Shown: one piece after another, positions 24,101-39,074 of the stretch
Position numbering within the stretch: position 1 is the first letter of the stretch
How the letters are laid out: the number at the start of each line of letters is the position of its first letter
NCBI GenBank assembly: GCA_016758965.1
Contig: JAEPRB010000014.1
Location: forward strand, 62,001 to 126,000
Origin: Circinella minor
Taxonomy: Eukaryota; Mucoromycota; Mucoromycetes; Mucorales; Lichtheimiaceae
Direction of reading: 5' to 3'
Length of the DNA stretch: 64,000 nt
Made by a program: the position numbers and the translations under genes
The notes under the pieces: generated by a model
Told to the model about the DNA's origin: nothing
The model's database searches: none
What the model saw: the letters and a program-made list of their open reading frames with translations, nothing else

Positions 24101-26842
24101 AATATCATGAAAAAGGATGGTTTGTCGAGTGCTGTATCGAAAACCAGTATGAATGTCTAAAAAAATCGGAAGATTTAGGTTACGTCAGGTAAAAAATAAT
24201 TATATGTTAAAAAAAGATCTTAAGTGAATTTCATATACCTAAACCGTTTGCTTCACTTTTTTAATATATAGAGCGAGTTTTGCTATTGCCAAATTATTTG
24301 AAAGTCAATCTGAACGAGATCAGGCTTTTTGGCAATATACCACTATCATCGAAAATTATAATCTAACATCACAATATGGCTGGCATGCAAGATTACATAG
24401 TTGTCGACTTGTTGTATTGCATAATTTAAGAGAACGCAATGAACAAATTGATGTTTATACAATGCTTCAAGAAATGGTGGAACATGGTTCAAAAGAAAAT
24501 ATCATCGAACCTCTCGAATTGCTAGGTATATATATAAATGGAGAATCAGGTGACATATTGCTTATTTGTAACTCACATGGCATATTTGTAAATCAATATT
24601 TATTAGGCATTTGTTGTGAAATTGGTATCGGAACAGCTCATGATATTTTACGTGCAATCGAATGGTACCGCAGAGCTGTCAATGTACAATCATCTGTCAC
24701 AATTGATTGGGCGCAAGATAGGGCACGATCAAGATTGGCAAAGCTACTCATTGATAAAGACGAACATACTGAAGCTTTCCATCATTTACAACAACTGGGT
24801 CCTCGACTTGATCAAATGAAAGGGAATCAAGAATCTTCAGAAACTGTCATGCAAGCTAGGGAAGCACGATACTATTTTGGTTTGTATCAAAACTTTATGG
24901 ATTAATAATATTATAATGTCAATTGTTACCTCACGAGGCTAATAAAAGGTACAACAATTTTTTTTCAATAATAGGTTATTTACTTTTGTATGGTAATGGT
25001 ATTGAAGGAGACAGTACAGAAGCCAAAAAATGGCTTACAGTAGCTGCTGACCAAGGACATGGTGATGCCGCTTACGAATTAGGTCTCTTGGCCGTTCAAG
25101 AGCAGAAATACGATGAAGCAAGACGACGATTTAACCAAGGTGCGACCAGCGGGCACCCTGGTAGTATGCGAGAACTAGCAATGGTAAATTATCGCGAACA
25201 ACAAACAGAAACTTTTGACGATGCAGATGACGCATCTCAATACGATACCTCTCAAACAAAATATTTATTGGAAGATGCTGAAAGCGCTGGAGATGTTGAA
25301 GCATTGACGCAACTCGGGTTATTGTATGAAACTGGATTTGGAAGTGCATTCCCAAAAGATCTGGGTATTGCATTGAAATATTATAGTAAAGCTCTAAATC
25401 TTGGTCACCAAATGGCAGCTATATATAAAGCAGAAATATTTAATTCCTTGGATAGATATATTGATGCGATGGTGTGGTTTAACCGATTTCCTTCACATTG
25501 GATTGCTCGCTTTCGTATGGCGACATATCGTATTTTAAACGTAGCCGAAACTGGACAAAATCCCCAAGAAAACTTCAATGACTTGCGAACAGCAGTTGAA
25601 TCCACATTAGCACCAACACTAGAGCACGATCGAAAGATTTGGTGTTCAGCATGTGTATTTCTTGGTAGTTGCTATCAGCGTGGTCAAGGAATGGATCAAG
25701 ACTTCAACAAGGCTATTCATTGGTACACACTAGGAGCCGATATCCAGCAAATTAGAAATACCGATGCTATGTTACATTTGGGTGGTTTATACAATGAACT
25801 TGGAAGAGACGAAGACGCATTACAGTGGTTCCACGAAGCTGCCACTAGAAGAAATATGAAGGCACAATTTCAGATGGGCCTTTTTCATAAGAATGGATTT
25901 GCCACACTTGAACCTAACCCGGTTGCGGCTGCGCGTTATTTTACTGCGGCAAAAAACCAAGGACACATTGAAGCAATATATGAGTTAGCCTCTATCTACT
26001 GGGAACAGTATAACTACGAAGAAGGCTGGAGACTACATCTTTCTGCTGCAGATGAACATTATATTCCTGCTGCTCTTCGCAGTGTCGGCTATATATATGA
26101 TCAAGGCTTTTCCGGAATAGATAGAAACAAAAACAAGCGTTTTGTCATTGTCCAAGACCGTAAAAAGGCATTCTCTTACTTTTGTCAAGCAGCAGAGCTA
26201 AATGACAACCTGTCGATTGCTATGGTGGGTTCGTACTACCAGGATGGTTATGAGCCTTATGAAGGTAATAATATGGAAATCGCACTTGACTGCTATCAAA
26301 GAGCCTATCAAGATCCAGAAAATACAAGTAATCGACCCATTTTACAGCTAGTGATTGGTCGTCTTATGCACATAATGGCAAATAGATTTCATGATAGAGA
26401 AGAACAAGCACAGTTACTTCATAGACAAGCTTATGCTTGGTTTGAAAAAGCCGTACATGAAGCAAGAGGTGTACAAACAAACCCTGCCCAAATGATGGTT
26501 GCGTTATATCACCTTCATGGCTGGTATTCTTTAGAACATCGCCCGGAATTAGGATTTCAGGAGTTGCTAGAGCTTGAACAGGCGAATGACAATCAAGTAT
26601 ATAAACTAATTGCTCAACATATTGCTCAATGCTACGAGGAAGCGATTGGTGTACATCAAGACTATAGCCAAGCTTTGATCCGTTGGATGAAGCTTGCTCG
26701 ATTAGGTGATGACCAAGCTTTACAAAAGATTTATGAATATTCTAAGAGAAACCTTGCTACTGACGAGCAACTACAGAAAGCCAAGTCTCTGTTCAAAGAA
26801 GCAACACGTAATTTTTTATTCATTTTATTTGTCATTTGGATC

Positions 26843-26880
<38 letters not shown>

Positions 26881-26950
26881 GAAACTAACTATAGTACTGT
26901 ATATAGGAAGCGAAGCGAACACAGCATCATCTGGCTCCAGCTATGCTTAA
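21200..26950 (+). CDS. Giant SEL1-repeat (TPR-like) protein
   Basis: Five exons (21200-22663, 22750-24188, 24272-24879, 24975-26807, 26907-26950) join to 1795 residues. The start MGQHQSKTGRHRRG has Gly2 and a downstream Ser/Lys pattern resembling an N-myristoylation signal; an upstream in-frame ATG-less extension was rejected. Residues 1-300 are Ser/Gln/Pro-rich and probably disordered. From about 303 onward the protein is almost entirely SEL1-like alpha-helical repeats, for example ALKYFTSAANHSYPPAQYMI, AHQLFKKAAAQGDPLASCLL, AKKWLTVAADQGHGDAAYEL and AIHWYTLGADIQQIRN. Such repeats form scaffolds in signalling, ER quality control and chitin-synthase activation (SKT5). This protein is far longer than those and I cannot assign a specific role. 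Intron 4 (26808-26906) is 99 nt and open, so its retention would also give a protein with the same stop. Confidence 0.88.
26850..26879. repeat. TA dinucleotide microsatellite in SEL1-gene intron 4
   Basis: A perfect TA run of about 29 bp lies inside the last intron of the SEL1-repeat gene. Length changes here would alter the reading frame if the intron were retained. Confidence 0.9.
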
Positions 26951-27623
26951 TCTTCAAAATATTTACTGCTTACGTGATACCTGTACTCTATCCATCAAGC
27001 ATCACTTTTTATTTATACCAGCCCACACCAAATTTGTATTCATTCATATAACTACCGTTATATCCCTTTTTATTAGCATTTATATTTTCTTGTTTTTCTT
27101 CCATTTTTTTTTTCATTTCGCTATGACAACTACGTATTACCATTATTATTTGTATCATTTGTACTATATATTCTTTAATTTATTCCCGTTTCTTTTTTTT
27201 CTTTCCATTGCATCCATGTTTTTTTTTATTATATTACTAATTTATGTTGGAATGCACAATGAATCTAACTTTTCCGGTTCATTACAATAGAGGGATATAA
27301 AAATAATGAGAGATATATGATGGGATTGACAATATTATCAATACTAACAAGAATAAAAAAAGAGGCTAAGAATCCCATGTTGAAGTGTTTTGACTGAGAG
27401 TGATAGGAATACGGAGCGAGAAAGAAAGAGGTAAAGGGAAAAGGAATAGGGAGCAAACTGAAATGAAAGCGAAAGGATGTACAGAAGATCTGATACTCTT
27501 TCTTGATTAGTTGTAATTAACAGATGAAAAAGGAAAAGATGAAAAAAAAGATGAACCAACTTATTTAACAAAAAAAAAAACCGAGCATCCTTCGTATATT
27601 AGATGTCTCACAAATTTTGTCTA
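26951..27623. other. Convergent intergenic region, no gene seen
   Basis: T-rich 3' flank of the SEL1 gene meeting the 3' flank of the convergent membrane-protein gene. Open frames here are low-complexity (Ser/Leu/Phe/Tyr) products of pyrimidine tracts. Confidence 0.5.
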
Positions 27624-28877
27624 TTATACTCTTGATGGCTGTTGCTGTTGTTGCATTTGTGGTGTATGCTGTAGTTGTTGATCATGGCTGCTCAAATCCG
27701 CCAAGTCTGGCTTGTAATAACCTTGTTGCATATATGCGGGGTCTTGACCATACATACCAGCAGCAGCAGTAACGGGTTGTTGTTGTTGTTGTTGTTGATT
27801 ATAATAATAGCCAGAATTATCGTAATAACCTGCTCCCGACATATCTTGATGTTGCTGTTCAGGATAATAATAACTTTGTTGTTGTTGTTGAGATATCATA
27901 TCTTGTTGATAATATCCAGATGGGTTACCATCGTAATACGTGCCTTGTTCATTGAGTCGAGGAACAGTAGGTGTGCGAGAAAGATCACTGTGATTCATAG
28001 CTGGCGAAGTTGAGGCTGCAGCCGCAGCAGCTCCTGCTGCCATACCACCTGCTGCCATTGTAGGCGACCGGTGATGAGGGTAATCATTATCACCCATGCC
28101 AAAGTCCTCATAATCAGCCTTGTTAGGTTTATTACTTCGACGAGTACATCCGCCACGGCGATTTAACCATGAAAGAATACCACCTAGTAATGCAATACCC
28201 ACTAAAATATAGATAGAAAGAGCGTGTGAGCCAACAACGTACAACCGTGTCACTTACTTTAATAAGTAATTATATATAATTACATATATCAATAATATAA
28301 TAAAACTTCATAATAACATGCCTACACCACCAACTACAGCACCAGCAATAACACCAATCGGGGGTCCATTGTCGTCGCCTGAATTTTGAGAATCATTTGA
28401 CGAAGATGGTTTTGATGTACTATCGGTTGTGTGAGTACCATTCTCATCAGTTATAGTTGGATTAGCATTATCTGATTTGTTATCCTTGTTTTCATTGCTT
28501 GGTTCATTGCTTGGTTTGGAAGCATCAGGGGTTTTGGTATCGTCTTTATTGCCACTATTGGTTGGTAATGGATTGGGCGTTTGCGAATTTGCTGGAGGAT
28601 TGTTGCTAGTTACAGCCGGCTTATCTTCTGAAGAAGGTTGTGGATTATTCGATGGTGGAGCTGGTGTATTTGAATTTTGAGGAGGTGGACTAGGTTCAGG
28701 ACTGGGTGCAGGCGTTGGCTGTGCTGAAGGAACAGGAGGATTAGCGCCGCCTGATGGGCTAGGTTCAGCACCACCGCCACCAGCACCGCCGGAAGCTTCC
28801 TGTGGTCGAACAACAGTAGAGATCTGTAATAGAATCAATACAATGAGAAGCCACGTTGTTGACGAAAATAAACGCAT
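27624..28877 (-). CDS. Single-pass cell-surface protein with Pro/Ser/Thr-rich ectodomain
   Basis: Two exons (28322-28877 and 27624-28201) join to 377 residues. The chosen start, MRLFSSTTWLLIVLILLQIS, gives a classic signal peptide; an upstream in-frame ATG at 28934 would place 19 extra residues before it. The mature ectodomain is rich in Pro, Ser, Thr, Asn and Gly and probably O-glycosylated. One membrane span follows (about residues 175-200), GVIAGAVVGGV joined across the intron to VGIALLGGILSW, then basic residues NRRGGCTRR and a cytosolic tail rich in Gln and Tyr. The architecture resembles fungal wall-stress sensors of the Mid2/Wsc type, but there is no WSC domain, so that role is only an inference. 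The intron (28202-28321) uses a GC donor; every GT alternative I tried breaks the frame or the membrane span. Confidence 0.82.
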
Positions 28878-30834
28878 TATAAAGGAAAAGGAAAGGGTTA
28901 TAAAGAAGGAATGGATAAAATGAAGGAGAGGCAAAAAGAAAAAGCGTGAAGAAGAGGAAGAAGAAAGTTTTTGTCGGATAATGTTACTGATGTTTGCGAA
29001 CTGGGGACGGCATCAATTATTGTTCTCGACAAAAAATACGGGCTATCAATTGATTGAAGCACAGAATCCACGGAAATGTAAGATAAAACATCCGCACACA
29101 TCCCCAAACCAAGAACCCAGCATTTCTTGTGTTATTTTTGCCCTGTGTCACGATGTTTAAATTTTCCATTTATTTCTTGCTACAATTTATGTTCAATGAG
29201 GTCCTTTTCAATTTCTTTTTTTTTTTTTTTTTTTTTTTTTGAAAAAAAACATAAACCATTCAATTATTATTTTTAATAAGGACTATATTACCTTTATATA
29301 TGATTTATTACGAATCTAAAAGTAGGTCTTTGACAGTTATAAAAGTACGTATGGGCGGAATAATTGCAATTTAGTTGTTGTTACCAGGTTATCACGATCC
29401 GACTTTTTGTGTTACGTTAATGAACGTTGCTATATTTATATTAGTACAAGAGAAAAAAAACCAGACGAGGCCATTTTGAGCATCGTTTTACAATGAATAT
29501 AAATGCTAAATGCCAATGTCGTTACACTTTTTTTCTCTCTTTACAACGTTGATACTAAAATTTTCGCATCATTTTCAATTGTTGATTTCTTTTTTTAAAC
29601 ATCAATATCCAACAATAGCGCCTTGCAACTCGTGCAACATAATAAATTATGATTCGCTCTGTAAAATAAAAATAAATTGTGGTACCCGAAAAAACCCCCC
29701 CTCTTTTTCTTTGTTTACACGAAAAGATAAAAAAGCTGCGTGGAGTATTTCCTGATTTAAAAACAACAATAAAGTCTTTGAGAAAACGTGAAGCTCAGCT
29801 GTTTTATTTTTTATCTAATCAACAAGAATAAAGGAATTATACAGCCATTTCTTACTTTTAAAGTTATTTACATCATGATGCTATATAAAATAGTTAAATA
29901 AATATAATGTCACTTTTTTATGATACTTAACTAACGTTACAACTACCTTATTTCAAACTACCTATTGTTTTTAGTAGCGTTTACCTAATAAAGAGTTCAA
30001 ACATTATAACATGTACGTATAATAAATACCTGGTGGTTTTTTTTGTGCACAGACCCGTGTTTTTACCTGTAGGCTATCGCTGAAAAAATAACGGTAACCT
30101 CTCCTTGTACATGATTTATAGCAATTGGTAAATAGAAAAAAAAAATACTGTAAAAGGTATGAAATTCAGCGTCACTTGTGTGCAGTATATCATGCTATTT
30201 TTTGAAGCTGATGTCTTTACTATAAATTCGCTAAATATCTGTTGAACAGAAATGTACCTGAATGTTTTAACTTTTCCATATATATATATATCATATTTCT
30301 GTCTATTTATTTTAGAAATAGATCATTAGTCCTCACAATTAATGGACAAAAAGAATTATGTTAATGTGTTTCTTATGAATATTACTTATTCCAATATATA
30401 ATTGAAAGAGTATTTTCAATCAGGAAGAATTGAAAACCACACACTTATAGAAGTATTAATAAGAAGCTACGCTATAAAGCTAATAAGAAATGTACTTAAT
30501 ACTTTCAATAAATTTTGCTTTTTGGAAAAATTTCATCACAAGTGCCATTGTTCTTATCGATAGAGAATAAGTATATACATTATTAAGACTAAATATTTGT
30601 AGGAGCCTAGTGATAATTATCTTCGAAACCCCTTTTACGAAATGAATTATTTTTGCGTCTTACTTAGCACTAATGGCGCTATATACTGATGAGCTTTTCC
30701 TGTGTAATCCGTTGTTGGTCTCTTTCATATGCATAGCTCAAGTTGGCATATAGTTTACATGTACGTGATAGACTATATCAGACAGAGAAACAAGTATTCT
30801 CTATAATTAATTCCCAAGAGATATTAGAATCTTC
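28878..30834. other. Divergent intergenic region, promoters of two membrane-protein genes
   Basis: About 2 kb between a minus-strand and a plus-strand gene start. Apart from the T-run at 29216-29240 I see no structured feature. Open frames in this stretch are short and unlike coding sequence. Confidence 0.5.
29216..29240. repeat. 25-bp T homopolymer followed by an A-run
   Basis: A T-run of 25 is followed by one G and a run of eight A, forming a rigid dA:dT tract that probably excludes nucleosomes. It lies upstream of the signal-peptide protein gene. Confidence 0.85.
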
Positions 30835-31449
30835 ATGATTAGGTTTCACTTTCGTACTTTTGAGGAGACAAGAGCGGAATTTGATGCTCACACCTTTTCC
30901 AAAGTGAGTTTTCCTTTATTTTTTCCCTTTCTTTTATAATAATGCAGAAAATGAAGAAACAACGTATGGTTCGAGGACACCGCGAACAGTCTGTTTTATT
31001 AACACTATCTGAACTTCAGGATTTGCGAGGTAATTCAACGAAGGAAACTTTAATTTGAAATGATGTTGAAAATGGTGGAACATTTATTTTATAAAAATAA
31101 AAGTGGAGTACAAAGTTATAAAAAGGAATGCACTTACATACATGTAAAAAAAAATATTATAGCCCGTCAGCGAACCTTCGAAGGAGCGTATTGGCGTACA
31201 GCACTCGCGGCATTTTCAACAGGTTTGTTGATCTTAAAGGTTTTTACTCGAGAATTCTACAAGATTGGAATCACTTTTTTTGTTTTTGGTCTAGCAATGT
31301 TGGCTATTGCAGTATGGCGCCGACGTACAGCCGGTGACGTTTTTGACCTTTCAATACCTTTCAAAACAAGTGGCGACTGGGTGATCCTAACGACTGCCGT
31401 AACTATGGCGACCTATATTGTTTTATTAGTATTGTTGTGGAAGTTGTAG
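30835..31449 (+). CDS. Small DUF202-type multi-pass membrane protein
   Basis: Three exons (30835-30903, 30948-31029, 31163-31449) join to 145 residues. Two or three hydrophobic helices follow the motif ARQRTFEGAYWRTALAAFST: GLLILKVFTREFYKIGITFF, then FGLAMLAIAVW, then the terminal VILTTAVTMATYIVLLVLLW. The pattern R-x-R-T-F-x-x-x-x-R-T-x-L followed by two short-spaced helices matches DUF202, the membrane domain also present at the C-terminus of the VTC polyphosphate polymerase subunits. The protein is therefore probably in the vacuole or another endomembrane, but no SPX or catalytic part is present. The first exon (MIRFHFRTFEETRAEF) is supported only by frame and splice signals; a start at an internal ATG in exon 2 is possible. 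Confidence 0.72.
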
Positions 31450-31807
31450 TATAAATACCCGTTGATGTCATAATGAAAACGATATTTTGTGCGTCACATG
31501 TTCACCACTTTACGGATGGTTGATGATATAACCACGTGGGCTTTAGTCTTCTTCTGCTTTATGAATATACATGTATTCAATTTTAACTTTAGAATATAAT
31601 AATTTGCTTTTTTCTCTTTTCTTTCCTTTTCTTTTCTCATCAACTGTATATTGTCTTGAAAACCTTTTGGTTTCAAAATATATCAAAATAGGAAGACGAG
31701 TTGTTCCTTAACTGTTATTTAAGAACTTAACTACATTATTAAAAACCCCGCTATTTATGCGCTTTTCTTCTTCCATTTTACTACCTGAATTCCTTTACTA
31801 TTAAAAA
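31450..31807. other. Short intergenic region
   Basis: 358 bp between two plus-strand genes, holding the 3' end of the DUF202 gene and the promoter of the PHAF1-like gene. No other feature seen. Confidence 0.5.
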
Positions 31808-34099
<2,292 letters not shown>

Positions 34100-34928
34100 A
34101 ATTACTATTCTTGATAATAACACTGACATGAACAACTTTGAGTGATTTTGTTGCGCAAGATTATGTTCTATACACAGATTATAAAATATATCGATTTGGG
34201 GATAACTGGTTTACATTTATAATTTTTTTTTCTCTCGTTTTGTATGATAATAAACGAGCTCTTATGCCATCATTTAATCATAAATTTATATTGGGGTATA
34301 TTTTAATTTATCAGTGACTTTTTGGTTTTTCATAATTTTGTCAACATCATCCATGTTCGTAAATAGGGATACAACCTACAGTTTATCCAATGTATCCGTA
34401 AGCTATGGTTTCAATCTTCTAAAAATATATTTATGAATTACGCTTCAAATTGTTGCTGACCAATAATTTTGATGACATATGTAGTAATCAGTGCTAGAAG
34501 TGAATACACTAGTACTTTTTCCCAGCAAACGACAAAATTAAACTAAAAATAAGCATGATATCTATAATATAATGGAAATTTAATTGTTTACCTTGGTGTT
34601 GTATACCTAGATTATGATAGCTTAAATTCTCTAGCACTCGAGCTACCCGCAACAGATAAGAACGCCATGTTTCTATAATTTCTTTCATTGTATTTAAAGT
34701 AAAAAAAAGAAACGAGTACCCCGCTAAGTTTACTAAATAGTATAATCACAACGTTTATTGACATATTAATATATTCTATTACATATATGTATTAAAAAGT
34801 CAACATTTGCATATTCGAACCAAGCAAACAGTGATTCAATTGTAAATAATAATGCAACATAATTATTATATTAGACCTTTCCATGCTTGTAGTTGCCATG
34901 TGATTCTGTCCGCCTAATACATGCGGGG
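34100..34928. other. Convergent intergenic region, no gene seen
   Basis: AT-rich 3' flanks of two convergent genes. No open frame of note and no RNA gene recognised. Confidence 0.5.
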
Positions 34929-36606
34929 TCAAGAAGAGTTTATATTATGTGTATGTATTCTACTAGGATATTTCTCCTCTTGCTGTATTAATTCATCATA
35001 TTCTTTTGTTAAAGACTTCTTCCCTAGTGTTATTTCTTGAACATTTTGTGATAGAGCATCTCCGTCATCCTCGCCATCAGCCTCTTTGTGCTCTTCTTCC
35101 GCATCTATCGATATTCCAAATAAATAACTTACTTTAGTTGAACGAACCTAATCAAATACATTATTAATATTGGCACAGAATTCCTCATAATGAACTATTT
35201 ATCATAATTACTATCATTCACTTCTTCCTTCGTCTCTTTATAATGGGATATAACACGACCTCCCAAGGGTTTACATTCATATTGTAGCGAAGCTTCTCCT
35301 GACTTAATCATCTTTTCGGTCAATTGACATATTCGATGGAACATATTGTCTTTTTCCCATTCTTCGTCTGAATCAGCCTATATATTCAACCAATCAATTA
35401 GTTGGATCACAAAATGAATGTACAATTACTTTTTCATACTATTACTATATTTACTTCATTTTGTTCAATAGGTGGGGCAAGCGGCTTGACTCCAGTAGGT
35501 GCGTCTCTAATAATTTTTAGTCCATGATTTAGCAAAAGAAATATAAAAGTAAAAGTGAATATATTATGTATAATTTTGAGGTGAATATATATAAATACAC
35601 ACTGTGCCATTTTTTGTTTATTAAGATGTGCCATTTGTAGCGCTTGTCGACGGACCGTCATTTCCAACATTTCATTAACAGCCAAAAGAGATCGATTCGA
35701 TATTTCTAGATCAGCTATCTTATAATTTATCGCAATAAACAACGTTAGCAAAGTATTATAAAATAATCTAATAGTTAGTAGAGGGGATAATAGTACCTTT
35801 CGATTCACCCGTGCTTCATTAATAACCAAATTATCCCCATCTCCTTCCTCATCTTCATCACTGCTATTCGCATTCTTTTCCTTCTTTGATTCGGATGCTA
35901 CAAGAGTATCGGCATCACTTCGGGAAAGACTTTGATGTTTACCGATTTTCATTTTTGAATACTCATAATCAAAATCATCCTCACTGCTACTACTGGTACA
36001 GCTACTATCGTCAGTGTATGGTGATGAGGTAGTTGAAGTAGCTAAAGAATGATGTGTTACGGAGCGTGCTAAAGTAGATGACGATGGCGTAGTAACTGTA
36101 GCTGTTTTTTGAGAAGTATACCTTTTTTGATGGTGTTGTTGTTGCTGCCGATAAATATTATCAGACATAGATATGGGAGTAGATAATGTTGCAGAAGGCA
36201 TAACTGGAGTTGTACGTGACCGAGAAAGTGTTTGCTTTATTGGGGGTTTATATATCTCAAACAATGGTTTACTATTTCCTGTGGCCGCAGAAACAGCAGG
36301 GGCAATCACCTTAGATCGTAGTTTTGGTTGTTGTTGCTGACGTTGAGCATCGGATAGTATAGCAGGTTTCTGTGATTGTAAACGCTTAGGTGGTGGATGG
36401 TATATATTAAGTTGTGTTTTCTTTGTTGTATAATGAGAGTCTTCAACATCAACTTTTGCAGATCGAGCAACTTTAGGTTTATTATTGGGTATAATTGTAA
36501 ATGAAGATTGTATTATTTGAGTGGATCGTTTCACAGAAAGTGAATGAGTAGGACGTATAATGTTGACTGCTTTAGGATGAGAAGTATTATTGATTTCTTT
36601 CACCAT
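34929..36606 (-). CDS. Fungal protein of unknown function with short coiled coil
   Basis: Five exons (35797-36606, 35603-35718, 35455-35506, 35212-35377, 34929-35104) join to 439 residues. The N-terminal 250 residues are Ser/Thr/Gln-rich and disordered, with an acidic-serine patch (SSCTSSSSEDDFDYEYSK). The best-ordered part is about residues 262-310, EARVNRKIADLEISNRSLLA followed by an amphipathic helix rich in Met, Arg and Gln that should form a coiled coil. I have the impression of similar ISNRSLLAxN helices in uncharacterised fungal proteins. The segment after it, DSDEEWEKDNMFHRICQLTE, leads to an acidic C-terminus. No catalytic motif is seen. The third-to-last and last joins were chosen because alternatives create stops. 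Confidence 0.72.
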
Positions 36607-37020
36607 TATTATTTTTATATTTTATCACAGAGTGCTTTTACTCGTTACTGTGACGACGAGAATAATAGGCAAAAAGAAATGAATTGTTTTGCTCTCGGAA
36701 GAAAAGTAAGGTTTGTTATATTCCCGAAAATAAAAGATATTATATGCAAAACACATACACATACACATATAAATACACACTCATGGGCAGAGCTGATTCT
36801 TTTGCAAGGAAAACGGTCTAGGAGGCACATAATCATCATTCCGCCAGTTTTTAACTGGTTTGTAACACAGAGCGTCAGGCACCCGCATGAACAGCAGCCT
36901 CTGTGACGGCCTTTCCTTTCTTCAACTGCTTTTTGGCTCTGGTTAATTTGAAAATGAAAAGCCGGTATATATTTCCCAGCACGCCAGTGAGAGATCTTAC
37001 TTTCTTATAGCTTGATCAAC
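36607..37020. promoter_or_regulatory. 414-bp divergent promoter region
   Basis: The minus-strand coiled-coil gene and the plus-strand UTP18 gene start 414 bp apart, so this interval should hold both promoters. It contains a short imperfect CA-rich repeat near 36748-36781. Specific factor sites were not identified. Confidence 0.5.
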
Positions 37021-39074
37021 ATGGCAACTACAACAAGTACTCGCAAAAAATTAAAAACCTCGGACAATGATGCTTTAGACGCTATAACAACAAAAAAACA
37101 TGGTGATGAAAAAGATTTAGAAGCTTTTCTCTTTGGTAATGCAGATGACGAGATCTGGGAGCAAGCTGGACATGAACTTAACGACCAGGAATCTGACGAA
37201 GATAAGAGTGAAAGAGATGATAAAGCAGAAGAAGAGGTAAAAAAAATGTTATTTTAGAAATATTTTTATGGAGTTTTTATATCTAAATAAATTTCATTAC
37301 ATGCAACTTTTTTTAAAAAAAAAATAGGCTTTTTTTTTCGATTCTGGACCTGGGTTCATAATGGATAGCGATCCAACACATGTAGCGGAAGAGGAAACAA
37401 TGAAAGATTCGGCAAAGGAAAACGATGAACAATTTGAAGGCGCTGACGAAGTTGATTATGAAGACGAAGATGACGATGACGAAAGTGAACCAGAAGAAGA
37501 AAAAAACTATGGATATAAACAAAAGCCTGCGTGGGAAGACGAAGATGATGCACGTTTAATGGTGTCATTAATGTCAGCCGATCGTTTACGAAAGTTACGC
37601 AAAGATGAAGAGGAAGACGTTGTTAATGGAGTAGAATACGAAAAAAGATTACGGACACAGTAAGGATCAAAATGAATAAGAACGTTAATGTTTTATTTCT
37701 TGTTTGCTAATACATTTCCACTACCTGGATATATTAGACATGCAAAAATGTATCCACGACCTGAGTGGACCACATTACCATCTGAATTAAAACGGAAGCG
37801 TGATGATGGATCAGATAATGAACAATATGATGATGATGATCAATTGGATGACGAAGAACGACTTGATCTTTTGAAGAGCACATATGGTATTTTGCAATTA
37901 CGAAAAGAAAATAGAGTGCTACCTTCGAACTTCCTCGATATTGAGCGGTTCAAAAATGCAAATCAAATGTCACCATCAGAGGTAAATTTGTTTGAGATGG
38001 ATAATTGCTCTATTATTTGTGAACATACAACATAATGAAAGAGATAAAGTATAATAGTTAACTTTTTTCGTTACAATTATACCGTTTCAGGCATCAATTA
38101 CAACGGTCGAATTTCACCCGGACGCTCAAGTCATGATGTCTGCTAGTATGGATAAAACAGTTCGATTATTTCAGATTGATGGCCGAGTTAATCCCAAAAT
38201 CCAATCTGTTCGTTTCCAAGATTTACGTCCTACATGTGCAGCATTCCATCCTAAAGGAGATCAAATTATTGTGTCTGGCAAACGAGAATTTTATTACATA
38301 TACGATGTACAATCAGGCTCAATCGATCGTTGCCCACGTATTTGGGGTCGTCAAGAGCGATCACTAGAGAAATTTTCAATTAGCCCTTGTGGTCGATATA
38401 TCGCATTCAAGGGTGATAATGGACATATCATTCTTGTCAGTGCACTTACGAAACAATGGATTGGTGATCTCAAGATGAATCAAATTGTCAGAAGTTTTGA
38501 CTGGTCATCCGATGGTAAATATTTATATAGTGTTGGATCCGATGGTGAAGTTTATCAATGGGATATTGGAGAACGTGAATGCGTAAAACGTTGGCGTGAT
38601 GATGGTGGTGTAGATTGTACAGCTATAAGTGTCAGTCCAAATGATAAATATTATGCTACAGGGTAAGTCAAGAGTGTCTGAGATGAAGAATCTACCAAAA
38701 AAAAATGACACAATATACTCATAATCTTCTTCAGATCGAATCTAGGTGTAGTCAATCTATACGATCAGCGAGTATTAGAACCAAATAACACACAGCCAAA
38801 GCCTTACAAGACACTCGGAAATTTGACAACGGGTATTGGACAAATCAAATTCAACCATGATTCACAACTGATGGCATATAGTAGCGGTGAAGTAAAGAAC
38901 CAATTAAAACTTGTTCACACGCAAACAGGTTCAGTCTTCAGCAATTGGCCAACAGAAAGAACCCCCTTGAACAAAGTGTCTGCAATTAACTTTTCACCAA
39001 ACAGTGATTATTTGGCTATCGGCGATATGCGCGGCCGGGTATTGCTCTACGGATTAAACCACTACGCACTTTAA
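37021..39074 (+). CDS. UTP18: U3 snoRNP/SSU processome WD40 protein UTP18
   Basis: Five exons (37021-37236, 37328-37659, 37738-37981, 38091-38662, 38735-39074) join to 567 residues. UTP18 belongs to the UtpB subcomplex of the nucleolar small-subunit processome and helps recruit the exosome helicase Mtr4 to pre-rRNA. The N-terminal 200 residues are very acidic (DEVDYEDEDDDDESEPEEE), as in the family, followed by HAKMYPRPEWTTLP. WD40 repeats begin at SITTVEFHPDAQVMMSASMD; further landmarks are DKTVRLFQIDGRVNPKIQS, KREFYYIYDVQSGSID, GDNGHIILVSALTKQWIGDL and the terminal SPNSDYLAIGDMRGRVLLYG. Length and order match fungal UTP18. The start ATG is preceded by a pyrimidine-poor leader with no competing in-frame ATG. 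Confidence 0.93.

Noticed and set aside
31494..31676. 60-codon minus-strand frame downstream of the DUF202 gene
   Set aside because: Lys-rich product of T-rich 3' flank; no coding features.
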